Assembly: GCF_017654605.1 (NCBI RefSeq)
Contig: NZ_CP072113.1
Span: 3,038,001-3,102,000 of the forward strand
Reading direction: 5' to 3'
From: Yimella sp. cx-51
Lineage (GTDB): Bacteria; Actinomycetota; Actinomycetes; Actinomycetales; Dermatophilaceae
DNA: 64,000 bases
Shown here: one piece after another, positions 34,327-42,786 of the stretch
Layout of the letters: each line of letters begins with the position of its first letter
Numbering within the stretch: the first letter of the stretch is position 1
Notes under the pieces: generated by a model
Database searches by the model: none
Seen by the model: the letters and a program-made list of their open reading frames with translations, nothing else
What the model was told of the DNA's origin: nothing
Translations under genes and position numbers: made by a program

Positions 34327-34806
34327 TCACTTGGCCTTCGGTGAGGTGCGACCGTCGGCGATGTCCTGGCGCAGGGCGGGCTCGATGAACCGTCCACAGA
34401 TGATCGAGGAGATGAACGCCGCGGCAGTGAGCACCCAGCCCAGCCACGTCGGGCCCCATGCCTGTACGGCGAAGGCGCCACCGACCAGCGCGAGGATGAA
34501 CAGGCCGTACGTGGTCCAGATGACCTTCGACCGTCCGGTGCTGGTGCCGTACACGACCCACAGACCGGTCGCCTTCTGGTACGCCGCGACCAGCGCGCCG
34601 AGCACCATGGCAGCCAGCAGGATGAGGCCGATGCGGACGATGGACGACTCCACGAGGGCCGTGGAGCCCACGATGGCTGCGGTGCACAAACCGTGCACCG
34701 GGTAGTAGTACCAGGGAGCTGCCGCACGGTCGCCCAACGAAGAGCGAGTGCGCTGGACGTCGTCGAGTGCCGCGGTGGGGTCGTATGCGTTCTCGTTGGT
34801 TTCCAT
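34327..34806 (-). CDS. Four-helix membrane protein co-transcribed with a winged-helix regulator
   Basis: This 159-residue protein of unknown function has a short soluble N-terminus (TAALDDVQRTRSSLGDRAAAP) and four predicted membrane helices. The N-terminal pattern (LDDVQRTRSSLGDR) is common in actinobacterial membrane proteins paired with a PadR/MarR-like regulator. The ATG at 34806 has TAGCTT six bases upstream, and the 27-bp palindrome covers the -35 area. Confidence 0.8.
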   Translation of the reverse strand: METNENAYDPTAALDDVQRTRSSLGDRAAAPWYYYPVHGLCTAAIVGSTALVESSIVRIGLILLAAMVLGALVAAYQKATGLWVVYGTSTGRSKVIWTTYGLFILALVGGAFAVQAWGPTWLGWVLTAAAFISSIICGRFIEPALRQDIADGRTSPKAK

Positions 34807-34823
34807 ACCGGAAAGCTACCACA

Positions 34824-34850
34824 CACTTTCCCTTTCGGAAAGAGAAAGTG
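34824..34850 (-). promoter_or_regulatory. 27-bp palindromic operator
   Basis: CACTTTCCCTTTC-G-GAAAGAGAAAGTG has 13-bp arms with one mismatch. It begins 18 bases before the ATG at 34806, where the -35 element of the TAGCTT promoter would lie. The winged-helix protein of the same operon is the obvious candidate to bind it. Confidence 0.7.
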
Positions 34851-34971
34851 ATCCGCGCATCCACGCATCCGCGCGGCCGTGCATCCGTGAGCCAGGTCAC
34901 GGATCGCGCACGGCGTGCCGTTCGTTGAACCGACCATCACCCGAGGCCCGCCCCCACCCCAAGGACCCCGC

Positions 34972-35997
34972 TTGAACGTCACCTCGCTCGTCTGGATTCT
35001 CACGATCGCCGGCATCATCGGCCTGCTGCTGTTCGACTTCTTCTTCCACGTCCGCCAGGCACACGAGCCCACACTGAAGGAATCGGCCACCTGGTCGGCG
35101 CTCTATGTCGGGGTGGCCCTGCTGTTCGGCGCAGGGCTGTGGTTCGTGGCGGGCAGCGGCCACGGCACCGACTACTTCGCCGGCTACATCACCGAGAAGG
35201 CGCTGAGCGTCGACAACCTGTTCGTCTTCCTGGTGATCATCGGCAGTTTCAAGGTGCCGCGCGCCTATCAGCAGAAGGTGCTGCTGGTGGGCATCGCGAT
35301 CGCGCTGGTCGCCCGCGCAGCCTTCGTCTTCCTGGGCGCAGCGATGATCAACACCTTCTCGTGGACGTTCTACTTCTTCGGTCTGGTGTTGCTCGTGACG
35401 GCCGGCCACATGCTCAAGCCGGAGGGCACCGACGAGCACGACGCCGACAACATCGTCAGCCGCATCGCCAAGAAGTTCTTCAAGGCCAGCGACGAGTACG
35501 ACGGCGACAAGCTCTTCACCCGCATCAACGGCCGGCGCGTGATGACCCCGATGCTGCTGGTGATGATCGTCATCGGCGGCACCGACATCCTCTTCGCCCT
35601 CGACGCGATTCCGGCGATCTACGGCCTGACCGAGGAGCCGTACATCGTCTTCACCGCCACAGCGTTCAGCCTGCTCGGCCTGCGCCAGCTCTACTTCCTG
35701 ATCGACGAACTGCTCGACCGGCTCATCTACCTCAGCTACGGCCTGGCCGTCATCCTCGGCGTGATCGGCGTGAAGCTGATGCTGCACGCCCTGCACAAGA
35801 ACTCCTTGCCCTTCATCAACAACGGCGAACCGGTCGACGTCATCGAACTCTCCACCGGCGCATCGCTGGGCATCATCGTCGGCGTCCTGGCCATCACGGT
35901 CATCGCTTCGCTGGCCGCCTCCGGCCGGCAGGAGAAGTCCGGGCCTTCGAAGCGTCTCGAGAACGACGACCGCATCGACGAGGGCGCCAACATCTGA
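34972..35997 (+). CDS. TerC family membrane protein
   Basis: The 341-residue protein has about nine helices and the TerC acidic motifs EKALSVDNLFVFLVII and GTDILFALDAIPAIYG. TerC/Alx proteins are linked to tellurite resistance and, more recently, to Mn2+ export, with some loading metal onto exported enzymes. The TTG at 34972 was preferred because AAGGA lies seven bases before it and NVTSLVWILTIAG then forms the first helix. An in-frame ATG at 34915 has no ribosome site. Confidence 0.88.
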   Translation: MNVTSLVWILTIAGIIGLLLFDFFFHVRQAHEPTLKESATWSALYVGVALLFGAGLWFVAGSGHGTDYFAGYITEKALSVDNLFVFLVIIGSFKVPRAYQQKVLLVGIAIALVARAAFVFLGAAMINTFSWTFYFFGLVLLVTAGHMLKPEGTDEHDADNIVSRIAKKFFKASDEYDGDKLFTRINGRRVMTPMLLVMIVIGGTDILFALDAIPAIYGLTEEPYIVFTATAFSLLGLRQLYFLIDELLDRLIYLSYGLAVILGVIGVKLMLHALHKNSLPFINNGEPVDVIELSTGASLGIIVGVLAITVIASLAASGRQEKSGPSKRLENDDRIDEGANI

Positions 35998-36028
35998 CCG
36001 GCGCTCGTCCAACCTCCCGACCGCAGCA

Positions 36029-36117
36029 CAAACGCGGCCCTTCCGGCACCAAACGCGGCCCCTGTTCACAGACGCGGTAGCTGCAACCGCCGCGTCCGTG
36101 AACAACCGCCGCGTTTA
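36029..36117. repeat. CAAACGCGGCC intergenic element with internal hairpin
   Basis: Left termini CAAACGCGGCCC occur at 36029 and 36050. The core GTTCACAGACGCGGTAGCTG...CCGCGTCCGTGAAC forms a stem around the conserved TAGCTGCAAC loop. The right end is CCGCCGCGTTTA. It lies between the convergent terC and phosphatidylcholine-synthase genes. Confidence 0.8.
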
Positions 36118-36190
36118 CGAGTGAGGTGGACGAGTGGACGGACGGCCGGACGCCGGGCCAGGCAGGTGGCCGGACGCCGAAAGGGACGAG

Positions 36191-36982
36191 TCAGCCGCGC
36201 TCGGTTGCTGCCGACGAAGCAGCAACGTCGGCGGACGCGTCCGATGCGTCGGCGTCAGGATCGGGCCAGATCTCGTCGCCCTGCAGGCTGCGCCAGAGTC
36301 CGATGCCCCAGTAATAGAGCATCCAGAGCCCGATGACCCCGAGGAGTACGGGCCGGGCGGAGGTGTCCTTGTCGATGATCAGCCAGGTGATGGCGGCCAC
36401 CCCGACCGCGCTGAACGAGACGGTCACGGCCTTGAACTGCGCCGCGCCCATGACGTGCGGCAGCTTCATCCACGGCGTCACCGTCAACCCGCACAGCGCC
36501 AACGAGGTGACCACGATGACCCAATCGGGCAGGTGCACCACCCAGAAGAGCGTGAAGACAAGGTTCCAGGCGGTCGGGAAACCGCGGAACCACAGGTCGC
36601 GGGTTTCGATGTCCTCCCGCGAGAACCACAGCACCGAGGTCACCAACACCAGGCACAGGATCGGGATTTCCCACGGCTGCGGCAGCAGGTTGAACTCCCA
36701 CGCGAAGTAGACCGGCGCAAAGACACAGGTGCAGAAGTCGACGACGAGGTCGAGCACGTGGCCGCTGAGCACGGGGACGGCTTCCTTCACCTTGGCGCCA
36801 CGGGCCATGGGACCGTCGATGCCGTCGACGATCTGGGCCACCATGAGCCACAGCAGCGCCTCGCGCGGACGTCCGAGGGCGCTCGCGACGATCGTCAGGA
36901 AGGCGCAGACGACGCCGAGGCTGGTGAAGATGTGGATGCCCCACGCTCGCGTCGTGGTCCAACTGCGAAGGGGCGAGGGCAT
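36191..36982 (-). CDS. pcs: Phosphatidylcholine synthase-like CDP-alcohol phosphatidyltransferase
   Basis: The 263-residue protein has about eight helices. The CDP-alcohol transferase signature is intact as DGIDGPMARGAKVKEAVPVLSGHVLDLVVDF (about residues 48-78), with D-x2-D-G-x2-A-R and the downstream G-x3-D-x3-D. The pattern with VKEAVPVLSG is that of bacterial Pcs, which condenses choline with CDP-diacylglycerol. The C-terminus is Asp/Ala-rich and cytoplasmic. TACGGT five bases before the ATG fits a leaderless start. The choline specificity is from family resemblance. Confidence 0.82.
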   Translation of the reverse strand: MPSPLRSWTTTRAWGIHIFTSLGVVCAFLTIVASALGRPREALLWLMVAQIVDGIDGPMARGAKVKEAVPVLSGHVLDLVVDFCTCVFAPVYFAWEFNLLPQPWEIPILCLVLVTSVLWFSREDIETRDLWFRGFPTAWNLVFTLFWVVHLPDWVIVVTSLALCGLTVTPWMKLPHVMGAAQFKAVTVSFSAVGVAAITWLIIDKDTSARPVLLGVIGLWMLYYWGIGLWRSLQGDEIWPDPDADASDASADVAASSAATERG

Positions 36983-37109
36983 GGCTCACCGTACTCCGGA
37001 CGTAGCGTGCAGCCGATCCGATCCGACCAAGAGGGGCGAGGCAGTCCGGCAGACGTGCAACCGTCCGAAGTGGCGCTCACCGAGACCACCGGGGCCCTAC
37101 GGTGGGCGG

Positions 37110-37607
37110 ATGCGCCTGATCGACCGTGCCAAGCACATCTTGCGCCCGGACAACCGGCGCAAGTTCAAGGCGCCGTGGATCCTCGCCAATGTCGGTTACG
37201 ACGTCATCTACACGCTGGTGATGATCAAGATCTTCGGCCAGTACGGCATCAACGGCTGGGTCTACGTCGCCTACATCGCGGTCTTCTCGCTGCTCTACGC
37301 CTGGGGTTCGTTCGAGTTGGTCGGGGCGCTCGTCGACGGCAACTCCAAGCGGGCGCACCGATTCGGCGCACTGACCGTCGCCGCATTTCTCGCGCCCGAC
37401 ATCTATCTCGTGGTCGCCACGCACAACGTCCCGTGGCACGTGTGGGCGATCTTCGGCACGTACGTGTGTGTCACCGCCACCGCTGCAGTGATCGGACTGC
37501 GCAAGAAGGTCATGGCCAAGCGCGCCGAGCAGGCTGCCGCCGAGGGCTCTGCCCACGACACCGACGCAGCGGTTGGGACGCCGAGCGGCGGTTCTGACTC
37601 CCACTGA
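37110..37607 (+). CDS. Small four-helix membrane protein, unknown function
   Basis: The 165-residue protein has a basic N-terminus (RLIDRAKHILRPDNRRKFK), helices starting at about residues 22, 45, 82 and 108, and a Gly/Ala/Asp-rich tail from about residue 135. No known motif is recognised. The ATG at 37110 has TACGGT six bases upstream. It is divergent from pcs and 60 bases before trmL in the same direction. Confidence 0.75.
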   Translation: MRLIDRAKHILRPDNRRKFKAPWILANVGYDVIYTLVMIKIFGQYGINGWVYVAYIAVFSLLYAWGSFELVGALVDGNSKRAHRFGALTVAAFLAPDIYLVVATHNVPWHVWAIFGTYVCVTATAAVIGLRKKVMAKRAEQAAAEGSAHDTDAAVGTPSGGSDSH

Positions 37608-37667
37608 CCACCCAGAACCGGGCGACGCAGCCCACCCGCTGCGTCCAAGCTCGGGCAGAATGCGCAG

Positions 37668-38153
37668 GTGCAACACGTCGTGCTCTTCGAGCCCCAGATC
37701 CCGCCCAACACCGGCAACTCCATCCGGTTGGCCGCCTGCACGCCGGTGCACCTTCACCTGGTCGAACCGCTCGGCTTCACCCTCGCCGATGCCCAACTGC
37801 GCCGGGCCGGACTCGACTATCACGACCTCGCGAAAGTGAGCGTCCATCCGTCCCTGGACGACTGCTTCGACGGCTTGCCCGGGCAGCGCGTCTTCGCCTT
37901 CACCGGGCACGGCGAGACGGTCTTCTCACAGGTCGCCTACGAGGACGGGGACGTCCTGCTCTTCGGACGCGAGGCCGACGGGTTGCCGGCAGAAGTGCTG
38001 GACCACCCACGCATCACCGACCGACTGCGGCTGCCGATGCTGCCGGGACGCCGTTCGCTCAACCTCAGCAACACCGTCGCGATCGCGGTCTACGAAGCCT
38101 GGCGCCAGCGGGACTACCGCGTGCCGAGCGCCACCGACGCCACCGTTTCGTAG
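37668..38153 (+). CDS. trmL: tRNA (cytidine(34)-2'-O)-methyltransferase
   Basis: The 161-residue minimal SPOUT enzyme has the TrmL marks VLFEPQIPPNTGNSIRLAA at the N-terminus, FGREADGLP, and LPMLPGRRSLNLSNTVAIAVYEAWRQ forming the knot. It methylates the ribose of the wobble base in leucine tRNAs. The GTG start has CAGAAT six bases upstream. Its last 40 bases overlap the convergent thpR gene. Confidence 0.94.
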   Translation: MQHVVLFEPQIPPNTGNSIRLAACTPVHLHLVEPLGFTLADAQLRRAGLDYHDLAKVSVHPSLDDCFDGLPGQRVFAFTGHGETVFSQVAYEDGDVLLFGREADGLPAEVLDHPRITDRLRLPMLPGRRSLNLSNTVAIAVYEAWRQRDYRVPSATDATVS

Positions 38154-38665
38154 CGCGGCCGGCCGCTCGGACCTTCGCGCAGATGTGAGGCGACGAGTTC
38201 GATCTCGGTGACCGTCCACGGGTCGCTGCGGAAGGTGTCGAGCACCTGCAGCCATTTGCGGGCGTCCATCCCGCGATGCAGCCGGGCGATCGTGAGGTGA
38301 CCGACAAAACGCTGCCCGTCCGGCGTCGCTCCCGCACTGTTGCAGGCATTCCGGACGCCCGAAGCCAGCGCGCCGAGGTCGGCTGCCGGGGCCATCCAGA
38401 GCAGCTTCGCCGACAACGCGTCGGGGAAAGCGCCGGCGCCGGCGAGGGAGAGGTCGAAGGGTTCGTGCCGCTGCGCCACCCGGACCAGCGCCTCGATGAG
38501 TTCGTCCAGGTCACGCTCGTGCACGCTCGGCAGGAAAGCCAGCGTCAGATGCCACTGCTCGGGGTCGATCCACGGCATGCCGCCGCGTGGTTCGAGGAAG
38601 TCGCTCAACTCTTCTTTCACATCGTCCGGCGGCACGACCGCCACGAACATCCGTTGTCCGGCCAT
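38114..38665 (-). CDS. thpR: RNA 2',3'-cyclic phosphodiesterase
   Basis: The 183-residue 2H-family enzyme has both HxTx motifs, HLTLAF and HLTIAR, which form the active site opening 2',3'-cyclic phosphates. It was formerly called 2'-5' RNA ligase. The ATG at 38665 gives AGQRMFVAVVPPDDV, the normal family start. The gene end overlaps trmL by 40 bp tail to tail, so the two RNA-processing genes share 3' ends. Confidence 0.92.
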   Translation of the reverse strand: MAGQRMFVAVVPPDDVKEELSDFLEPRGGMPWIDPEQWHLTLAFLPSVHERDLDELIEALVRVAQRHEPFDLSLAGAGAFPDALSAKLLWMAPAADLGALASGVRNACNSAGATPDGQRFVGHLTIARLHRGMDARKWLQVLDTFRSDPWTVTEIELVASHLREGPSGRPRYETVASVALGTR

Positions 38666-38796
38666 GCGTCCATCTTCTCCTGTTCGCGGACGACTCCCAC
38701 TCACCGCGGGTAGACCCCCCGAACAGCTCCCACCCCCGGCGGCCGAACTCGCGGACGGCGCGAGCAGCGTTCGCGGAAGCGTCCACTCGCGAGCTG

Positions 38797-38825
38797 TGTT
38801 CGCGGCGTCCGCGAGTTGTGCACGC
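38797..38825. repeat. Intergenic GTTCGCGGCGTCCGCGAGTTGTG repeat, copy 1
   Basis: TGTTCGCGGCGTCCGCGAGT followed by TGTGCACGC recurs with few changes at 42787-42814. Related GTTCGCGGA fragments lie at 38681 and 38768. It has no coding sense and sits between thpR and the aldo-keto reductase gene. Confidence 0.6.
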
Positions 38826-38863
38826 GCCACCACCGAAGGGACGGCGAGCGCCATGATGGAGCC

Positions 38864-39907
38864 ATGACGATGCACGTGGACGACTACAAGGCCCTGCGCT
38901 CCCGCTACGACTCGATGCCCTACCGCCGCACCGGCACGTCGGGCCTTGATCTGCCCGCGATCTCGCTCGGGCTCTGGCACAACTTCGGGGACGACTTCAC
39001 CCTCGACAACCAGCGCGCCACGCTGCGCCGCGCGTTCGACCTCGGTGTCACGCACTTCGACCTCGCCAACAACTACGGCCCGCCGTACGGCAGCGCCGAG
39101 CGCAACTTCGGCACGATCTTCGCCCAGGACTTCAAGCGCTACCGCGACGAGTTGATCCTGTCGTCGAAGGCCGGGTACGACATGTGGCCCGGCCCGTACG
39201 GCCAGGGCGGCGGCAGCCGGAAGTACCTCATCAGCTCGCTCGACCAGTCGCTGCAGCGCATGGGCGTCGACTACGCCGACATCTTCTACAGCCACCGCTT
39301 CGACCCCACGACTCCGCTCGAAGAAACGATGTGCGCCCTCGACCACATCGTCCGCTCGGGCAAGGCGCTCTACATCGGCATCTCCTCCTACAGCGGCGAG
39401 CGCACGCGCGAGGCCGTCGAGATCCTGCGTTCGATGGGGACGCCGCTGCTGATCCACCAGCCGTCCTACTCGATGCTGAACCGCTGGGTCGAGGAAGACC
39501 TGCTGCACGTGCTGGAGGAGACCGGCACCGGCTGCATCGCCTTCTCGCCGTTGGCCCAGGGCATGCTCACCGACAAGTACCTCAAGGGCGTGCCGGCCGA
39601 TTCGCGTGCGGCACAAGGCAAGTCGCTCGGTGAAAACCTTCTCTCGGACGAGACGTTGGCCCACATCCGCGCGCTCAACGCCATCGCCAAGAAGCGTGAT
39701 CAGTCGCTGGCCCAGATGGCGCTGGCGTGGGTGCTGCGCGACCCGCGGGTGACCTCCGCGCTGATCGGTGCCTCCAGCGTCCAGCAGTTGGAGAACAGCC
39801 TCGGCGCGCTCGACAACCTGGAGTTCACCGACGAGGAGTTGAAGGCCATCGACAAGCACGCCGTCGATTCGGGCATCAACCTCTGGAAAACCTCCAGCGA
39901 CGGCTGA
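38864..39907 (+). CDS. Aldo/keto reductase, glyceraldehyde-3-phosphate reductase-like
   Basis: The 347-residue NADPH-dependent TIM-barrel enzyme is close in pattern to YghZ/Gpr (AKR14). It has PYRRTGTSGLDLPAISLGLW, the catalytic Asp/Tyr in FDLANNYGPPYGSAE, and LIGASSVQQLENSL near the cofactor site. It likely reduces small aldehydes such as methylglyoxal or L-glyceraldehyde-3-phosphate. The ATG at 38864 has CATGAT six bases upstream. A very long palindrome begins with the base after its stop codon. Confidence 0.93.
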   Translation: MTMHVDDYKALRSRYDSMPYRRTGTSGLDLPAISLGLWHNFGDDFTLDNQRATLRRAFDLGVTHFDLANNYGPPYGSAERNFGTIFAQDFKRYRDELILSSKAGYDMWPGPYGQGGGSRKYLISSLDQSLQRMGVDYADIFYSHRFDPTTPLEETMCALDHIVRSGKALYIGISSYSGERTREAVEILRSMGTPLLIHQPSYSMLNRWVEEDLLHVLEETGTGCIAFSPLAQGMLTDKYLKGVPADSRAAQGKSLGENLLSDETLAHIRALNAIAKKRDQSLAQMALAWVLRDPRVTSALIGASSVQQLENSLGALDNLEFTDEELKAIDKHAVDSGINLWKTSSDG

Positions 39908-40001
39908 CGACTTTCCTCACCGAGTGGCCGGGATATGAACTGGCGGCCGGGTTATAGCCCGGCCGCCAGTTCATATCCCGGCCACTCGGTGAGGAAAGTC
40001 G
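39908..40001. terminator. Giant palindrome, 44-bp perfect arms
   Basis: The left arm 39908-39951 (starting CGACTTTCCTCACCGAGTGG) and right arm 39958-40001 are perfectly complementary over 44 bp with a 6-base loop TTATAG. It starts one base after the aldo-keto reductase stop and ends five bases before the decarboxylase stop. It can act as a terminator for both genes but is far longer than usual. Confidence 0.9.
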
Positions 40002-40006
40002 GTCGA

Positions 40007-41404
40007 TCAGGAGAGTCGGTCGAGGAAGGCGATGAGCAGCCGCTCCCGCAACGCCGGGGACGCGACTGCCAGCAGGGCGTTGACCGGCGCCATCTGCTGC
40101 GGGAGGGCGAGGTCTCCGGAGTCGCCCGCGAGCCCGGCGATCTGGAGCAGGCCGTCGAAATCGGCGTCCGTCAGCGTCGCCGGGTCGAGCGCACGGGCAG
40201 CCTCGGCGAGTTCGGGCGCCACCGTTGCTGGGCCCGATTCCCTTGCGGCGTCGACTGATTCGACGAGCGCAGCCACGACGTCATCGATGATCGCCAAGCT
40301 GGCGGCGCTCATCGACAGGTGCATGTTTGCCGGGCCGCCGGCGTACGGCAGTTGCACCTGCACGTACTGCCCACGCTGTTGCATCTGGTCGGCGACCACC
40401 AGCATGTCGACCTCGGGATCATTGGAGTGCACCGCGACCAGTGTCGAATCGGGGCCGCCCAGCACCTCCAACGGCGCAGGTAGTCCGGTGATGAACCGGC
40501 GGGCAGCCTCACGCGCGCTACGAGCCAGATCGGCATACCCGTCGCGGCCGTACGCCCGGGTCACCGCCCACGCCGCCGCGGTCGGTCCGCCCGAACGCGT
40601 CGACTGCGTGGTGCTGTTGAGCATCGTGTAGCCGGGCCAGTCGGCGCACGCGAAGAACTGCGGACGTCGCAACTCGCGATCGCGGTGCAGCAGCACCGAC
40701 ACGCCCTTGGGTGTGTAGGCGTACTTGTGCAGGTCGACGCTGATCGAGGTGACGCCCGGCACCGAGAAGTCCCAGGCCGGAGCATCGTCCAGGAAGGGCA
40801 GCACCCAGCCGCCGATGCAGGCGTCCACGTGCATACGAACGTCCTTGTGCATTGCGGCAGAAGCGAGCTCGTCGATCGGGTCGACCACGCCGTGCGCATA
40901 GGACGGCGCCGAGCCGACCACCAGCACCGTCGATTCGTCGATCGCCGCCGCCATCGCTTCGGGGTCGGCGCGGAAGTCAGCGCGCACCGGCACCACCACC
41001 GGCCGCACGCCGAAGTAGTGAGCAGCCTTGTGGAACGCCGCGTGCGCGGTGGCCGGCAGCACCATCGTCGGACGCTCGATCTCGGGGTGAGCGTCGCGAG
41101 CGGTCTGCACCGCCAGCAGGATCGATTCGGTGCCGCCGGAGGTGACGGTGCCAGCACGACCGTCCGGGGCCTGGGTGAAGGACGCAGCCATCGCGACCAG
41201 ATCGCGCTCCATCGCCAGCAACGAAGGGAACGCGGTGGGGTCGAGGCCGTTGGATTCGCCGAACATCGCCAAGGCTTCCAAGCCGAGGGCGTCGATGTCG
41301 GGGCGTCCGGAGTCGTAGACATAGGCGAAGGTGCTGCCACCGTGGCGGGGGACGTCCATCGCCTGCAGTTCGCGCAGTCGCGCACGGATCTGGTCGCGGT
41401 TCAT
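40007..41404 (-). CDS. PLP-dependent group II decarboxylase/sphingosine-phosphate-lyase-like
   Basis: The 465-residue fold-type I PLP enzyme has TVTSGGTESILLAVQTAR, the cofactor Asp in MHVDACIGGWVLPFL and the Schiff-base Lys in SVDLHKYAYTPKG. The SxDxHKYxYxPKG form is that of the glutamate-decarboxylase/S1P-lyase group. The substrate could be an amino acid or a phosphorylated amine. The ATG overlaps the stop of an MFS transporter by 4 bases, so uptake and conversion of one compound are probably linked. Confidence 0.88.
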   Translation of the reverse strand: MNRDQIRARLRELQAMDVPRHGGSTFAYVYDSGRPDIDALGLEALAMFGESNGLDPTAFPSLLAMERDLVAMAASFTQAPDGRAGTVTSGGTESILLAVQTARDAHPEIERPTMVLPATAHAAFHKAAHYFGVRPVVVPVRADFRADPEAMAAAIDESTVLVVGSAPSYAHGVVDPIDELASAAMHKDVRMHVDACIGGWVLPFLDDAPAWDFSVPGVTSISVDLHKYAYTPKGVSVLLHRDRELRRPQFFACADWPGYTMLNSTTQSTRSGGPTAAAWAVTRAYGRDGYADLARSAREAARRFITGLPAPLEVLGGPDSTLVAVHSNDPEVDMLVVADQMQQRGQYVQVQLPYAGGPANMHLSMSAASLAIIDDVVAALVESVDAARESGPATVAPELAEAARALDPATLTDADFDGLLQIAGLAGDSGDLALPQQMAPVNALLAVASPALRERLLIAFLDRLS

Positions 41405-42729
41405 CGCTGCTCCCTGGTCGGCGGGTCGAGGCGGTAACGCATGAGGTAGAGCAGCGAGACTGCGACCAGCAGCGCCGGCAACACCGAGAAGCCCACCCCG
41501 ATTGCAGTGACCGCTGAATCTGGTTGCGCGGCAAGGCCGTCGGTCGAGGAGACATAACCGCCGAGAGCCAGGACGGCGGCGTAGACGAAGGGGCCGAGCG
41601 CCAGGCCGAGGGTCTCGCCGGCGGTCCAGACTCCGGTGAAGACGCCGATGCGGTTCTGACCGCTGCGCCGGGCGTCCTCGGCCGCGACGTCCGGCAGCAT
41701 CGCCATCGGGAACATCTGCGCTCCGGCGTAACCGACGCCGACCACCGCCACGGCCAGCGCCGCCGGCACCGCGCCCAGGTGCATGCCGAGCAGGGTCGCC
41801 AGGGCACCGCCACCGAGCAGCACCGAGGAGATCAGGAAGCCGCTGCGCTTGTCGCGTCGCTCGGCGTAGCGCTGCCACAGCGGCGTGACCAGCAGCGCAG
41901 GGCCGACGAAGCAGACGAAGAGCACGCTGCTCAACGCCTTGTCGTGCAACACATTTCGCGCCACGTAATCGACCCCGGCGAGCATCACGCCGGTCGCCAG
42001 CGCCTGGATCACGAAGGTGATGAGCAGGAAACGGAAGGGTCTACTCGCTCGCACGATGCGCAGTTGCTCGGTGAACGATCCTTCGGCGCTGACGACGGGG
42101 TGCATGCGGGCGGACGCGGTGCCGCGCCACGCGGCGAGCGCACCGATGGCGATGAGCGCACCGACGAAGATCCCGACGCCGGCGTACCCGAATTCGTCCC
42201 GCACCATCGGCGACAGCCCGCCACTGACCAGGATCGCCAGAGCCAGGATCGCCACCCGCCACGTCATGAGGCGAGTGCGCTCGTCGTAACTGTCGGTGAG
42301 TTCGGCCGGCATCGCGACGTACGGCACCTGGAAGAAGGCGTACGCGCTGGCGCATGCGAGGAAGGCGACGACCACCCATCCGCCGGCGAGCGCGGTGGGT
42401 GACTGCGGCCCGGCGAACATGATCGCGAAGAGCACCGCGAGCAGGAGTCCGGCGCGCAGCAGGAAAGGGCGGCGAGGTCCGGCGGGATGGGTGGATCGGT
42501 CGCTGATGCGTCCGGCGATCGGGTTGAGGACGACGTCCCAGGCTTTGGGCAGGAAGACCATCAGCCCCGCAAGCCCGGCTCCGATGCCGAGGCGATCGGT
42601 CAGGTAGGGCAGGAGCAGGAGACCGGGCACGGTGCCGAACGAGCCCGTGGCCACCGAGCCGAGGCCGTACCCGATGCGGGTCGACCGCGGCAGCTCATCG
42701 CTGCGCTGCGACGGAGGTTCGGGCGCCAT
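41401..42729 (-). CDS. MFS transporter, GPH (glycoside-pentoside-hexuronide) type
   Basis: The 442-residue protein has twelve helices. GYGLGSVATGSFGTVPGLLLLPYLTD and LPKAWDVVLNPIAGRISDRS match the cation-sugar symporters of the MelB/GPH group. The substrate is unknown. It is translationally coupled to the PLP decarboxylase, an unusual partner for a sugar carrier. TAGCGT (42736-42741) six bases before the ATG is a likely leaderless -10 element. Confidence 0.87.
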   Translation of the reverse strand: MAPEPPSQRSDELPRSTRIGYGLGSVATGSFGTVPGLLLLPYLTDRLGIGAGLAGLMVFLPKAWDVVLNPIAGRISDRSTHPAGPRRPFLLRAGLLLAVLFAIMFAGPQSPTALAGGWVVVAFLACASAYAFFQVPYVAMPAELTDSYDERTRLMTWRVAILALAILVSGGLSPMVRDEFGYAGVGIFVGALIAIGALAAWRGTASARMHPVVSAEGSFTEQLRIVRASRPFRFLLITFVIQALATGVMLAGVDYVARNVLHDKALSSVLFVCFVGPALLVTPLWQRYAERRDKRSGFLISSVLLGGGALATLLGMHLGAVPAALAVAVVGVGYAGAQMFPMAMLPDVAAEDARRSGQNRIGVFTGVWTAGETLGLALGPFVYAAVLALGGYVSSTDGLAAQPDSAVTAIGVGFSVLPALLVAVSLLYLMRYRLDPPTREQR

Positions 42730-42786
42730 TCCCGGACGCTAGCACCGCCGCGTGCACGCGTCCGCGGTTTCGATCCGGCCCCGCAC

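Noticed and set aside
8161-36117. Insertion sequence ends
   Set aside because: The repeat elements have terminal inverted repeats, but no transposase frame lies between any pair of ends.
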